Of a stretch of 64,000 nt of DNA, positions 1-11,095 are shown in pieces. The DNA is from Carposina sasakii (taxonomy: Eukaryota; Arthropoda; Insecta; Lepidoptera; Carposinidae): NCBI GenBank assembly GCA_014607495.2, contig CP053153.1, positions 8,618,001 through 8,682,000 on the forward strand, given 5' to 3'. Numbering within the stretch: the first letter of the stretch is position 1; each line of letters starts with the position of its first letter. The notes beneath the pieces were generated by a model. The model worked only from the letters and a program-made list of their open reading frames with translations. It did no database searches and was not told the origin of the DNA. The position numbers and the translations under genes were made by a program.

Positions 1-770
1 GATAAAATATGTATGTATATACTTTTATTTACAGTAGAGTTAAAGGAAAACCAGAAAACATTACGCTCTTTTGAAAATTCAGATGAAATAAAAATGTGAG
101 CCCATTTACAATTCACTAAGTACATAAAACATACTGAGGGTACATAGTGATAGAAACATTACATTTTATATAAATCGTTTCGCAAAGTACCTATTTAATC
201 TCTCTAAGCATTAAAAATACAACCTAAAAAAACTCTAAGATGACACAGCCACAGTCAAAATTAATAGCAAATTATCTTTGAAGCAACATTTTAACCGCAA
301 CATTTTACTCGTAAAATTCATCTTCGATTGATATCATTGTCAATTCTTTGGCCAAAAAAGTAATTAGGATTTTAGTGATTTACCCCAGATTATTAAAAAT
401 TTGTTACGCTACATAAAACAATCTTATTCGTCACTGGCGTCATTAAGGAGGTCTCCATGCCGGTCGAGTACCTTTCGTTACTGATAAGGAAAAAAAAGGC
501 CTTTCTTCTTGTACGTTCTGTATCTCAACGTCTACCGTTGGATTCGAAGAATGAACTGATTAGGTTGAGACCATATTGGTAAAGCTAAGGCGATTTTTCT
601 ACTATTTACAAGATTGAACTTGCAAAAAACATATTTAGTCGCTAAACATATAAAATGATACCCTGCAGAAGTATGTGTATGTATTTTATTATGGAGTAAC
701 TAGAGGCAAAGGAGGCCGATTTAGTAAACAGATCACTGCCATCAGTTTATGTCGTAAGTCGTAAAGTATA
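1..770. other. Gene-free AT-rich sequence
   Basis: I see no credible exon, RNA gene or repeat I can name. The stretch is AT-rich with frequent stops in all frames. Confidence 0.5.
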
Positions 771-778
771 CATTGGAC

Positions 779-1120
779 GTTTTTCCATTAGACGACGCGA
801 CAACGACACGATATTTCGTCATCTTATGGGGAGCCGTGTTGTGGTCGTGTCATCTAGTGGAAAAACGAGCCATATTATTTAATACATTTTTGCTTCCAAA
901 GAAGCCGTGGTCGTGTCGGGTCGTGGTAGTATCGTGGCCGTGTCGTCTAGTGGAAAAGCGACCATTATGACCATTATTGGGCGTTTTTCCACTAGAAGAC
1001 AAAACAACGATACGACCATGACGTTTCGTCATTTAATAGGGAGAACGTTAATACAAAAAAACAGTCGTGTCGTTGTCGTGGTTGTGTCGTTGCCGTGTCG
1101 TTTAGTGGAAAAACGCCCAT
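779..1120. repeat. GTCGTG-rich cluster of inverted-repeat units
   Basis: Two units in tandem (about 779-870 and 981-1120) each start near CGTTTTTCCAYTAGA and end with its complement TAGTGGAAAAACG. A partial copy lies between them (about 905-958). The interiors are runs of GTCGTG/GTTGTC. The bounded inverted structure suggests a small non-autonomous DNA element, possibly inserted twice. Overlapping ORFs on both strands simply follow the simple-sequence content and are not genes. Confidence 0.55.
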
Positions 1121-1153
1121 TGTGCCTGTCCCTATCCGTTCTTACAGCCATTT

Positions 1154-1505
1154 TGCAGCAAATATTGGCCTTGAAATAATGCTTCACTAATAGAAATAGA
1201 TATAAATGGATGCGACACATAGGGATAGGTAGACCAAATTTTAAGTTTATGTTTGTGACGTAAATGTGACGGTCAGAATCGACAGATAATCGCAGTGAAA
1301 CAGCTGCCTTAATGCATTCCTTTTATGTACCGCTATTTCGCTTCGACCAAAATAAATATTTTGTATCTTCCTTCTACAGAAAGTACTGCATACCTATCAT
1401 AATGCACATAATAATGTTGACACCTGCAGTTGGCAGCTTGTCATATTATTCTTAATTACGAGTATATACAATGAAGCATTACTTCAAGGCCAATATTTGG
1501 CTGCA
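1154..1505. repeat. Small element bounded by ~30-bp inverted repeats
   Basis: The sequence around 1154-1184 (core AAATATTGGCCTTGAA) recurs in reverse complement at about 1472-1502, with one substitution and a one-base indel. The span of about 350 bp fits a MITE. No target duplication is clear. Confidence 0.45.
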
Positions 1506-1521
1506 AGGTAGGTATGTTCAA

Positions 1522-1709
1522 TCCTACTAATATTATAAACGCGAAAGTTTGTGAATGTATGTATAAGTATGTAAAGAAAGATGTAAGGACATTTGTTGCT
1601 CTTTCACTTCCAAACTACCATTTATCCCCGGAAAATATTTTTATCCCGAATGATTTTCACATTTTGTTCTTTCTGCAGTCCACGCGGACGGGTCGCGGGC
1701 GTCCACTAG
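1522..1709 (+). mobile_element. Non-autonomous Helitron-like element
   Basis: It begins TCCTACTAATATTATAAA and ends GGCGTCCACTAG followed by T. That gives a 5' TC, a 3' CTAG, and a GC-rich hairpin-capable stretch (CGCGGACGGGTCGCG) just inside the 3' end. These are Helitron hallmarks, and this end recurs many times in the window. At 188 bp it has no coding capacity. Assignment to a named lepidopteran family is from memory and needs a library search. Confidence 0.7.
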
Positions 1710-1875
1710 TAATTTAATAATATTTCAATATAACAATACTTATAACTAATAAAATAAATAAACAAACAAGTAAGTACATTATACATTACATATTGTAACA
1801 TAGTTACATAATATTATACGTCATTGTTAAAGGACTGAAACGAATGGTAAATAATACAATTTAAATAACATAATA

Positions 1876-2249
1876 CAGGATGATTTTTGGTCGTCAACGT
1901 TCCCGAAAACTACGGAATCTCCTCATCATCACGATCATTTTTCTCCATGGAAGCATACCTGGGAAGTGTCTGGTTTCCAAAATATTAGGGTCCAAAGTTG
2001 AGTAAATAGACTGCGTTTTTCTGCATAAATGCACATAGACGCGCGTAGCAGGATTTTTTCACGAAAAATAATTAATATCTGTCTATAAAAAACTAACATA
2101 AACACTAGACACTATAAATTTCGCACGATCAAGGAATTTAAAATTTAAAAAAAAAAAATTCCCAGTATTTTTTTTGGCATAAATTTACTTTATTTCATGT
2201 ATAGAATACGTACCCTTCGTTAAAGGTGGCCACAAAAAAACACCCTGTA
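1876..2249 (+). mobile_element. Family A element (TA-flanked CAGGGTG ends), copy 1
   Basis: Non-coding repeat of about 375 bp. It starts CAGGATGATTTTTGGTCGTC and ends GGCCACAAAAAAACACCCTG, flanked by TA. About ten full or partial copies lie in this window. The short terminal inverted match and constant TA flanks suggest a MITE mobilised by a Tc1/mariner-like transposase. This copy forms the outer end of the left arm of the 1876-5643 inverted repeat. Confidence 0.75.
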
Positions 2250-2515
2250 TACCTACTTAGGTAAAGTGCTTCAATACAAACAGTTAATTCTATATCTAAA
2301 GGGACAGGAATTCGATTCAAATTCATAACTTAATTTGAGAAGTTTGGTTGAATTATAATTGAATAAACTTGTTAAGATAACTTTGATGTTGAGCTATTTA
2401 AGCTTTTAATTTAAATTAAAATTTTGGTTGTAGGTCTGTGCCTTTAATGCCGAGGGCCTTTACCTACTCGTAAAAATAGATCCCACTCAATAGACGAGAA
2501 TATTTGCTAAGCTCT

Positions 2516-2848
2516 TATTCTTTATTACACATACACAAAAAGAAATATGGCATACAAGATAAAAGAAGAGATGCATGTACAATGGCAAGCTTATCTCTAC
2601 CAGAGATCTCTTCCAGCAAGCCAAGCAAGTAAAGAGAAATTGTTAACAAACAGGGTAACATGTGCAATTAAACAAATTCAAAGAAACTTCATAACTACAT
2701 TGAGAAAAAAAGGAGATAAACAAATGACAGGATATTCAAATAATGGACAGGTAGTGATTCTTCAGCTTTTCCCTAAATGTGCCAACTGTGCGACAATCTC
2801 TAACAGTATGGGGTAATTCATTCCAGAGCTTCTTATTCCTATTCATTT
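2516..2848 (-). pseudogene. LINE 3' end (C-terminus of reverse transcriptase ORF plus 3' UTR), left-arm copy
   Basis: This is the mirror image of 4672-5010. On the minus strand it encodes the last ~36 residues of a LINE ORF2 (motif LWNELP...VRDC...F), then a 3' UTR ending in AATAAAG. The stop codon is at 2736-2738. The 89-aa plus-strand ORF at 2547-2816 is antisense to this and is not a gene. Confidence 0.65.
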
Positions 2849-2930
2849 TTGTACACAAATGAAAAAATATGACATTTGATCAGTAGGTATACAGAAGATA
2901 TGTAGGTACAATGGCGTGCTTATCTCAACA

Positions 2931-3016
2931 AGATTTTTTTTGGCATAAACTTACTTTATTTCATGTATAGAATACGTACCCTTCGTTAAAGGTGGCCACA
3001 AAAAAACACTCTGTAT
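2931..3016 (+). mobile_element. Family A element, 3' fragment
   Basis: Only the right-hand ~86 bp (from GGCATAAACTTACTTTATTT to CACTCTG) is present. It is joined directly to the inner end of the left inverted-repeat arm. Confidence 0.7.
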
Positions 3017-4586
3017 GTACCTATGTTTTTGTATTGGATGTGATTGTGGTGTGGCGCACGATCGCCAAGCTAAAGTGGCATACCCCCGTCAGGTAGGAGA
3101 ATGTGAAACCTACTGGGTTTCACAGGAGGGCTTCCGGAGTAGAGGCTAAAACAGAGATGGCGAAAAGACAAAGATTTTCCCACTGTGAACGAAGTTAGCA
3201 AAAAACCGATTTGTGTGGGCTCAAAAGGGAAAAGCTATGTGCACCGGTCGGATGCTATTATCACAGCTACTTAAAAACAGGTGTTATTATGCTGGAACTA
3301 ACCTTTATGGGACCATACGAGTATTCCATATGTATTTTGCTGTCAAAAATCAAGTATTAATGAGGTTGTGACTTTACTCGCGGTGCATTAGTAACGGGGT
3401 GTAGGTAAGTTTATCCTTGATTGTCACTTGTATATGTACTACGTATATATTCTCTTTTTTATTTTTATGAAACATTTAATCCGAAAGATTCCATTTTATT
3501 CATGCTAAGATACCCACGCGGATTACACAGCTAAAGCTCCGTTAGGTACCTAAATTCATTATTTCATTTCGGATTCCACCAGTTACTTGTTCATTTATAA
3601 CTGTCTATAGATATCTTTCCCTTCTAGATCCTTTAATCGCAATAGTCTCAGTATTAAATCCTGGGAAATAATGTCTACCAAGAGGCTATAGACAGGGTTT
3701 ATGTATAAATTATTATTTAAAAGGTACCTACTTACATTATGAAGCCTTATCTAAATACCATACATAAGAGAAGCCATCAGGCTTACACTAAATGCGATGT
3801 AGATAACAATCACAAATACGAGATTTCATAACTTTTTTAAACGATCTAAATATTAGTTACAGCTTTCTGCTAAACCAGGTTCATTAAACCTATTTGTTAT
3901 TTAACATCCGATAGAACGAGTCCTCGCTACGCAAAACAGGTCGATGCCCAGATTATTGGGAAAATGTTCCAAAATCTATTCGCCGCAGTTCCGTCGTCTA
4001 CCAATATGTAAATACGACCGCTTTTATCTTTATAACAAATAGTAAGTAGGATATATACATACATGATTCGGGGCGTTTTTGTGGAAGCATGCAGTTGAGA
4101 GGAGATTTAAACCTTTGTGTTTTAAAGATCGTGTGAAAAAAAATTAGTTGACGTTTCATGGACTATCTACGTACTTTCGAAAATTAGATTTTCACCAAAA
4201 AAGAATTGACCAAAAATGTCTGCCTTATAATATATAGGTATACCTAGGTAGATAAAGCAGCAGAAAGCACAAAGATTAATCTCGAAAAAATACTTCTCCC
4301 AGGCCCAGGTTATTTCCGTATCTTAGCTTAGGTACAATCTGGTACAATATTCTAAATGAGTCGTTTAATTTTTTTAATTTCCAAATTTCGAAATTAAGTG
4401 GTTTTTCAGTGAAATTTTCTCTTAACTGTAAAATAAACTAACTAAGCTGGCGTGATATATACCAAATTATAATGACGAATGAATAGAAATTCGTGGAAGT
4501 TACCTGAACTTTGCACATCTGTTACTTTTCTTCTGTTCCGTCACCGTTTTTTTGGTTTGCTACTTAGTTTGCTGGAAAGAATCTCT
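3017..4586. other. Spacer of the large inverted repeat, no gene
   Basis: AT-rich sequence with no credible ORF or exon and no repeat I recognise. Confidence 0.5.
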
Positions 4587-4671
4587 TGTTGAGATAAGCA
4601 CGCCATTGTACCTACATATCTTCTGTATACCTACTGATCAAATGTCATATTTTTTCATTTGTGTACAAAAA

Positions 4672-5010
4672 TTAATAGGAATAAGAAGCTCTGGAATGAA
4701 TTACCCCATACTGTTAGAGATTGTCGCACAGTTGGCACATTTAGGGAAAAGCTGAAGAATCACTACCTGTCCATTATTTGAATATCCTGTCATTTGTTTA
4801 TCTCCTTTTTTTCTCAATGTAGTTATGAAGTTTCTTTGAATTTGTTTAATTGCACATGTTACCCTGTTTGTTAACAATTTCTCTTTACTTGCTTGGCTTG
4901 CTGGAAGAGATCTCTGGTAGAGATAAGCTTGCCATTGTACATGCATCTCTTCTTTTATCTTGTATGCCATATTTCTTTTTGTGTATGTGTAATAAAGAAT
5001 AAGAGCTTAG
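4672..5010 (+). pseudogene. LINE 3' end: C-terminus of reverse transcriptase ORF and 3' UTR
   Basis: The frame starting at 4672 reads about 36 residues to a TGA at 4780-4782. Its LWNELPHTVRDC and F-R-E-K-L-K segments match the usual C-terminus of CR1/Jockey-type LINE ORF2 proteins. The non-coding tail reaches an AATAAAG at about 4992. An in-frame stop lies just upstream and the rest of the element is missing, so this is a 5'-truncated relic. The same tail occurs at 2516-2848 (minus) and 37420-37660 (minus), so it is a dispersed family. Confidence 0.7.
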
Positions 5011-5267
5011 CAAATATTCTCGTCTATTGAGTGGGATCTATTTTTACGAGTAGGTAAAGGCCCTCGGCATTAAAGGCACAGACCTACAACCAAAATTTTA
5101 ATTTAAATTAAAAGCTTGAATAGCTCAACATCAAAGTTATCTTAACAAGTTTATTCAATTATAATTCAACCAAACTTCTCAAATTAAGTTATGAATTTGA
5201 ATCGAATTCCTGTCCCTTTAGATATAGAATTAACTGTTTGTATTGAAGCACTTTACCTAAGTAGGTA

Positions 5268-5643
5268 TACAGGATGTTTTTTTGTGGCCACCTTTAACGA
5301 AGGGTACGTATTCTATACATGAAATAAAGTAAATTTATGCCAAAAAAAATACTGGGAATTTTTTTTTTTTTAATTTTAAATTCCTTGATCGTGCGAAATT
5401 TATAGTGTCTAGTGTTTATGTTAGTTTTTTTATAGACAGATATTAATTATTTTTCGTGAAAAAATCCTGCTACGCGCGTCTATGTGCATTTATGCAGAAA
5501 AACGCAGTCTATTTACTCAACTTTGGACCCTAATATTTTGGAAACCAGACACTTCCCAGGTATGCTTCCATGGAGAAAAATGATCGTGATGATGAGGAGA
5601 TTCCGTAGTTTTCGGAAACGTTGACGACCAAAAATCACCCTGT
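5268..5643 (-). mobile_element. Family A element, copy 2
   Basis: Reverse-complement copy. It begins CAGGATGTTTTTTTGTGGCC and ends GACGACCAAAAATCACCCTG before TA. It is the outer end of the right inverted-repeat arm. Confidence 0.75.
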
Positions 5644-5707
5644 ATTTTACAGGCATCAGGTAGTCTTCTCCGCCAAAACAAAACACAATGTTTACAAACG
5701 TTACAAT

Positions 5708-5902
5708 TGACGCGTGTAGCAAGATTTATTACGAGAAATAATTAATATCTATCTATGTAAAAACTATCATGAACACTGGACACTATAAATTTCGCTCGAT
5801 CAAGTAATTTTAAAAAAATCTGAAAAATTTACTTAGGTACTTTATTTGATGTATAAAGTACGTACCCTTCGTTAAAGGTGACAACGAAAAAACATCCTGT
5901 AT
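5708..5902 (+). mobile_element. Family A element, 5'-truncated copy
   Basis: Starts within the GACGCGTGTAGCAAGAT segment and runs to AAAACATCCTGTA. It diverges more from copies 1 and 2 than they do from each other. Confidence 0.65.
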
Positions 5903-6253
5903 GTAATGTATGTATGTACTAGGTTCATCATTAAAATTCTTTAAAGGTAACGTAAAGTCGGCTCAATCATACTGAATAACTTCAAGGGCATCTATTACGT
6001 TACAATCCAGAGAAAAAACTGCGTTTGATAAATTATTCCTTCCATTTCTTAGATATATTTACATTGAAGTAGCGTTCTGTATAATTATAAATATACCACT
6101 TTTAAATACATTATTTTTTCTAAATTACTCGAGTACCTACCTACCTACCTAGAACACGATTTCTTTTCTATTTTAAAATTTACATCGAGTTGGTAATACC
6201 AATATCACCCTTCAAAGTTAGTCCACATTTTAATGATAGGTACCCTTAAAAAA

Positions 6254-6833
6254 GAAATAAACTGACTTTAAAAAAAAAATTAACCGACTTCAAACTTTAA
6301 CTAAAAAGCGATAAATAACGTAACTAATTTATCTGCTAAATACATATTAAATATCTCAAATTATTTAAATATTTACAACTTAATACCTAATACTGTAACA
6401 AAGTCATCTTTAACTATTTAAATATTTATAATTATCACTTATTTTTTGGAGTCGGTGCCAGCCAAACAAATAAATGTAATTAAGAAAACTGACCCACACT
6501 AAATAGTAAAACCAAGAATAGGAAATTGCATTAACGCTGCCTACTACGCCATATTGTATTTTGCCGTGTGTGTGGCTTTGCCAGCCACGCGCGTCCATCA
6601 ACACAACAGACTACGTTACCTAGGCTGGCACCGACTCCAAAAAATAAGTGATAATTATAAATATTTAAATAGTTAAAGATGACTTTGTTACAGTATTAGG
6701 TATTAAGTTGTAAATATTTAAATAATTTGAGATATTTAATATGTATTTAGCAGATAAATTAGTTACGTTATTTATCGCTTTTTAGTTAAAGTTTGAAGTC
6801 GGTTAATTTTTTTTTTAAAAGTCAGTTTATTTC
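6254..6833. repeat. Fold-back element with 210-bp inverted arms
   Basis: Arms 6254-6463 and 6623-6833 are essentially perfect reverse complements around a ~159-bp loop. Each outer part carries TTAACCGACTTCAAA/TTTGAAGTCGGTTAA, a terminal motif common in lepidopteran repeats. The transcript could form a long dsRNA hairpin. Confidence 0.85.
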
Positions 6834-6889
6834 TCGATTTTTAGTTGTGTTAATGCGTTGTGGACTTAAATAGATGCTAGTTTATACAT

Positions 6890-7260
6890 GGTGATTTTTG
6901 GTCGTTAACGTTCCCGAAAACTACGTAATCTCCTCATCATCACGATCATTTTTCTCCTTGGAAGCATACCTGGGAAGTGTCTGGTTTTCAAAATATTAGG
7001 GTCCAAAGTTGAGTAAATAGACTGCGTTTTTCTGCATGAATGCACATAGACGCGCGTAGCAAGATTTTTCACAAGAAATAATTAATATATTTCTATGAAA
7101 AAACTAGCATAAACACTAGACACTATAAATTTCGCCAGATCAAGTAATTAAAATTAAAAAAAAATTAAAAATTCCAAGCATTTTTTTGGCATAAACTTAC
7201 TTTATTTGATGTATAGAGTACGTACCCTTCGTTAATGGTGGCCACAAAAAAACATCCTGT
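6890..7260 (+). mobile_element. Family A element, copy 3
   Basis: Full-length copy from GTGATTTTTGGTCGTTAACG to AAACATCCTG, flanked by TA. Its 3' end abuts the first unit of the 129-bp tandem array. Confidence 0.7.
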
Positions 7261-8540
7261 ATAGTTTCCATCGACCAAAAACAGTACTGTCCCCTAACTC
7301 CTAACCGTTAAGGAGTTCTGTAGCTTGACCATCAGCACAGCAGCATCAGATGTTGATTCAAGTATACCTCACAAGCAATAAGTTAGCCCTACATACCACT
7401 ATATAGTTTCCATCGACCAATTGCAGTACTGTCTCCCAACTCCTAACCGTTAAGGAGTTCTGTAGCTTCATCATCAGCACAGCAGCATCAGATGTTGATT
7501 CAAGTAACACGTTAGCCCTGCATACTACTAAATAGTTTCCATCGACCAATTGCAGTACTGTCTCCCAACTCCTAACCGTTAAGGAGTTCTGTAGCTTCAT
7601 CATCAGCACAGCAGCATCAGATATTGATTCAAGTAACACGTAAGCCCTGCATACTACTAAATAATTTCCATCGACCAATTGCAGTACTGTCTCCCAACTC
7701 CTAACCGTTAAGGAGTTCTGTAGCTTCATCATCAGCACAGCAGCATCAGATATTGATTCAAGTAACACGTCAGCCCTACACACTACTAAATAGTTTTCAT
7801 CGACCAATTGCTGTATTGTCTCCGAACTCCTAACCGTTAAGGAGTTCTGTAGCTTCATCATCAGCACAGAAGCATCAGATGTTGATTCAAGTAACACGTT
7901 AGCCCTACATACTACTAAATAGTTTCCATTGACCAATTGCAGTACTGTATCCCAACTCCTAACCGCTAAGGAGTTCTGTAGCTTAACCATCATCACAGCA
8001 GCATCAGATGTTGATTCAAGTATACCTCACAAGCAACAAGTTAGCCCTACATACCACTATATAGTTTCCATCGACCAATTGCAGTACTGTCTCCCAACTC
8101 CTAACCGTTAAGGAGTTCTGTAGCTTCATCATCAGCACAGCAGCATCAGATGTTGATTCAAGTAACACGTTAGCCCTGCATACTACTAAATAGTTTCCAT
8201 CGACCAATTGCAGTACTGTCTCCCAACTCCTAACCGTTAAGGAGTTCTGTAGCTTCATCATCAGCACAGCAGCATCAGATGTTGATTCAAGTAACACGTC
8301 AGCCCTACACACTACTAAATAGTTTTCATCGACCCATTGCTGTACTGTCTCCCAACTCCTAACCGTCAAGGAGTTCTATAGCTTCATCATCAGCACAGAA
8401 GCCTCAGATGTTGATTCAAGTAACACGTTAGCCCTACATACTACTTAATAGTTTCCATTGACCAATTGCAGTACTGTATCCCAACTCCTAACCGTTAAGG
8501 AGTTCTGTAGCTTCATCATCAGCACAGCAGCATTAGATGT
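7261..8540 (-). repeat. 129-bp minisatellite (about ten units), open on the minus strand
   Basis: The phrase ATAGTTTCCATCGACC recurs at about 7261, 7403, 7532, 7661, 7790, 7918, 8061, 8190, 8319 and 8447. Spacing is 128-129 bp, except two longer units (142-143 bp) that carry an extra TATACCTCACAAGC segment. Because 129 is a multiple of three, the minus strand reads through as a 43-residue protein repeat (MMKLQNSLTVRSWETVLQLV core) for up to 212 codons. The longer units and the array ends break the frame. I see no signal peptide, splice sites or known domain, so I call it a tandem repeat and not a gene. Confidence 0.8.
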
Positions 8541-8584
8541 TGACACCCTGAAGCATATACCTGAGTAGGACATGATTAGGTAAC

Positions 8585-8825
8585 AAAAGCACCATACGAG
8601 CATACAATTTTCGGTGGTTGCCCTAGATTTCTCCTGGATCCCATCATCAGATCCTGACCTGGTGAAAATGGGACCACCTCAGAAGTGAACTCTATCCAAC
8701 CAAAAAAAAATTTTTGAAATCCGTTTATAACTGACGGAAATATCGGTGAACATACATAAAAAAATATTATACATACAGACGAATTGAGAACCTCCTCCTT
8801 TTTTTGAAGTCGGTAATAAAAGAGA
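8585..8825. repeat. Dispersed lepidopteran-type repeat ending in GAAGTCGGT
   Basis: It contains CATCATCAGATCCTGACCTG and CCTCCTCCTTTTTTTGAAGT, phrases that resemble common lepidopteran interspersed repeats. The GAAGTCGGT end matches the termini of the palindrome at 6254-6833. The minus ORF here has no recognisable domain. Confidence 0.45.
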
Positions 8826-9616
8826 AGGTACATGACTTTTGTTTCAATAGAATCGTAAAAACCGGGCAAAAACTTTTATGAACCTTCATTTTTATGGTTT
8901 ATGTGTGATAAGCTTTTATTGCGAATCCTGTCACCTGTATCGTGTCATTTTTCCTCTTTTGGTGGCACGGCGCTGCTCTTGTTTTATTATAAATAGAAAT
9001 TATCCTCTTCTGGGAAAGACCATAAAAAACAGATCAACAAACATCCTATTGACAGCTTTTGTTCTCAAGCCTGAAGATTTCTTATCAACATCCTGAAATC
9101 ATCAAGTTAAAAAAGCATACAAAGTATTCAAAATGTCCTATCAATATTATTAGTGTTAATAATAAGAATATATTTAACGTAATCATATTTCCTGTACCAA
9201 ATCCACACACAATCCGTACAAAGTTAATGACCTGTCACAAATTGTTTGGCGTATTAATAAAATATAATTCAGAACACGTAGTATGTTATGTGGGAGTAAT
9301 AATCCGGCCGGTATCTAATATGAAGCTACTTACTTCAGAAGTAATACTAAAGGTAAGTACACAGGTCCGTTTAGGTGCTTAAAATTTATATATCTATGAT
9401 ATCCTTTGCTTAAGACCCGGCAGTCAAATAAAAATCCCACGGTTGCTCCGCCCACATACCCCGCCACCCGCAACACAAAGTTCTTACGCGTAAAATCTGC
9501 GAAGTTATAATTCAAAATTCGCGCGCTTTCGAGCAGGCGGGTCAATGCTAGGTCAAGCGCAGAGAACATAAAAACCACGGAGTCATATAAGTAATTTATT
9601 TCAAAGTAGTGTTGAT

Positions 9617-9660
9617 TAACCCCCGACGCAAAAACGACGGGGTGTTATAAGTTTGACGCG

Positions 9661-9706
<46 letters not shown>

Positions 9707-10080
9707 TGTGTGTGAGTGTGTGTGTAAATGTGTATATGTCTGCTGTGGCAACGTAGCTCCCAAACGGATGATCCGATTTTAATGCGGTTTTTTTTTGTTT
9801 GAAAGGTATATCAGTCGAGAGTGTTCTTAGCTATGTTTGACGCGACAAAATTTAATTAAAAATTTCATACGTACGGTTAACAGCAGGCCAAGATAACCAT
9901 TTGCAAGTTAAAATTAGCGGTTATGCCTCCGACATAAAGGTGGCACAAAGTCCCGAGTAGATAGTCGGACATGCTTTAGTTGGTACTTACGTAGTGTTAA
10001 AAGTTATTTTTTGCTTTTTATAGTGTTTCGCATTTTAAACCTTTTGTCATAATAATTGGGTACTTTTTTTGGGTCGGGGG
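9617..10080 (+). mobile_element. Element with AACCCCCGAC / GTCGGGGGTT ends
   Basis: The left end AACCCCCGACGCAAAAA and the right end TTTTTTGGGTCGGGGGTT form an inverted pair. An internal TC/TG microsatellite follows the left end. The inner phrase CCAAACGGATGATCCGATTT and its flanks recur in an inverted partial copy at 12888-13067. Probably a non-autonomous DNA transposon. Confidence 0.6.
9661..9726. repeat. Compound (TC)n(TG)n microsatellite
   Basis: About 14 TC units run directly into about 13 TG units, then an interrupted TG tail. Confidence 0.95.
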
Positions 10081-10155
10081 TTTTCTTAATTTTTTAAAAT
10101 TTTTGTTTGCATAAATTTAGTTACTAATAAGTAACGTGATCAACTATATATCTAC

Positions 10156-10515
10156 AGGGTGTTTTTTCGTTGCCACCCTTAACGGAGGGTATATTATATA
10201 TCAAATAAAGTATATAACTTTATACATCAAATAAAGTAAGTTTATGCCAAAAAAAAATGCTGGGTAACAATGTTTTTTTTATTTATTTCTCGATCGGGCG
10301 AAATTTATAGTGACCAGTGTTTATGCTAGTTTTTTCATAGACAAATATTAATTATTTCTCGTGAAAAAATCTTGCTACACGCGTCAATGTGCCTTTATGC
10401 AAAAAAGGCAGTCTATTTACTCAACTTTGGACCCTAATATTTTGGAAACCGGACACTTCCCAGGTATGCTTCCATGGAGAAAAATGATCGTGATAATTAG
10501 GAGATTCCGTAGTTT
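10156..10515 (-). mobile_element. Family A element, truncated copy
   Basis: It starts CAGGGTGTTTTTTCGTTGCC and runs to GGAGATTCCGTAGTTT, where the match stops short of the usual GTTGACGACC end. It has an internal duplication of the CATCAAATAAAGTA segment. Confidence 0.65.
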
Positions 10516-10967
10516 CATATACATATACAATTCATGCATACACCCTAATGACTCATTGAATGTCCGATTCAGACCGCTTTAAAAAATATTTTTTAACAAA
10601 ATCATTGTTTTTTTTTTTTAATTATGACCTCTTCAAAATGGGTATCAAATGAAAGAGCTTTGCATTGGAACATAGTTCAGTATGAATAAATATTAAAAAT
10701 TTAAATATAAGTAAAAGATTTTTCTTCAGTTAAACGATTTTATTGAAAACAATGTAAATAAATTATTTGTTTAAATAATAGGTAATCTCAATCTGCGATA
10801 TTAATCAGAATAAAAGATAATCGTGGGGCACTTCCTACGACATTCACATTGTATAATAATTAATAATATACCTACCACATTGATGAGGAGAGTGGTGTTA
10901 TGACTAGTAAATTATTACTTTTAGCTGTCTGTAAATAATGTATACGAGTATAGGGATCTTAGTGTGG

Positions 10968-11095
10968 GACTAGGTTAACGTGTTGTATAGTGTATGAATA
11001 TTATTATGCACGGAATTCACGTCGTAGGTTCGAGTCCCCCTCGGGTGAGGATTTTTTTCATCTCTTTATCAATAATTTTTATTATTATTATGTAT
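10968..11095 (+). repeat. SINE/LINE-tail fragments with a pol III B-box-like motif
   Basis: GGATCTTAGTGTGGGACTAG (also at 17518) resembles a common lepidopteran retroposon tail. It is followed by GGTTCGAGTCCCCCTCGGGT, a good B-box, and then an ATTATT-rich tail. A complete tRNA fold is absent. Confidence 0.4.

Larger units (their letters stand above)
1876..5643. repeat. Large inverted repeat, ~1.05-kb arms around ~1.65-kb spacer
   Basis: The left arm (1876-2930) and right arm (4587-5643) are near-identical reverse complements. Each arm carries a family A element, about 270 bp of anonymous sequence and a LINE 3' end. An 89-codon antisense ORF is identical in both arms. The left arm stops abruptly at 2930, where a family A 3' fragment (2931-3016) is joined. 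The high identity suggests a recent inverted duplication or gene conversion. Confidence 0.85.

Noticed and set aside
2547..2816. 89-codon plus-strand ORF, identical to the minus ORF at 4701-4970
   Set aside because: It is antisense to a LINE 3' end duplicated in the inverted-repeat arms. The LINE reading on the other strand has a recognisable C-terminal motif and an AATAAAG tail.
7358..7996. 212-codon minus ORF as a protein gene
   Set aside because: It is wholly made of a 129-bp tandem DNA repeat. The open frame follows from the unit length, it breaks at longer units, and there is no signal, domain or splice context.
9330..9578. 82-codon minus ORF in a GC-rich patch
   Set aside because: No recognisable domain, signal peptide or convincing splice sites. 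More likely a repeat or regulatory patch.
9661..9726. CRISPR or other structured array
   Set aside because: Simple dinucleotide repeats only; no repeat-spacer pattern anywhere in the window.
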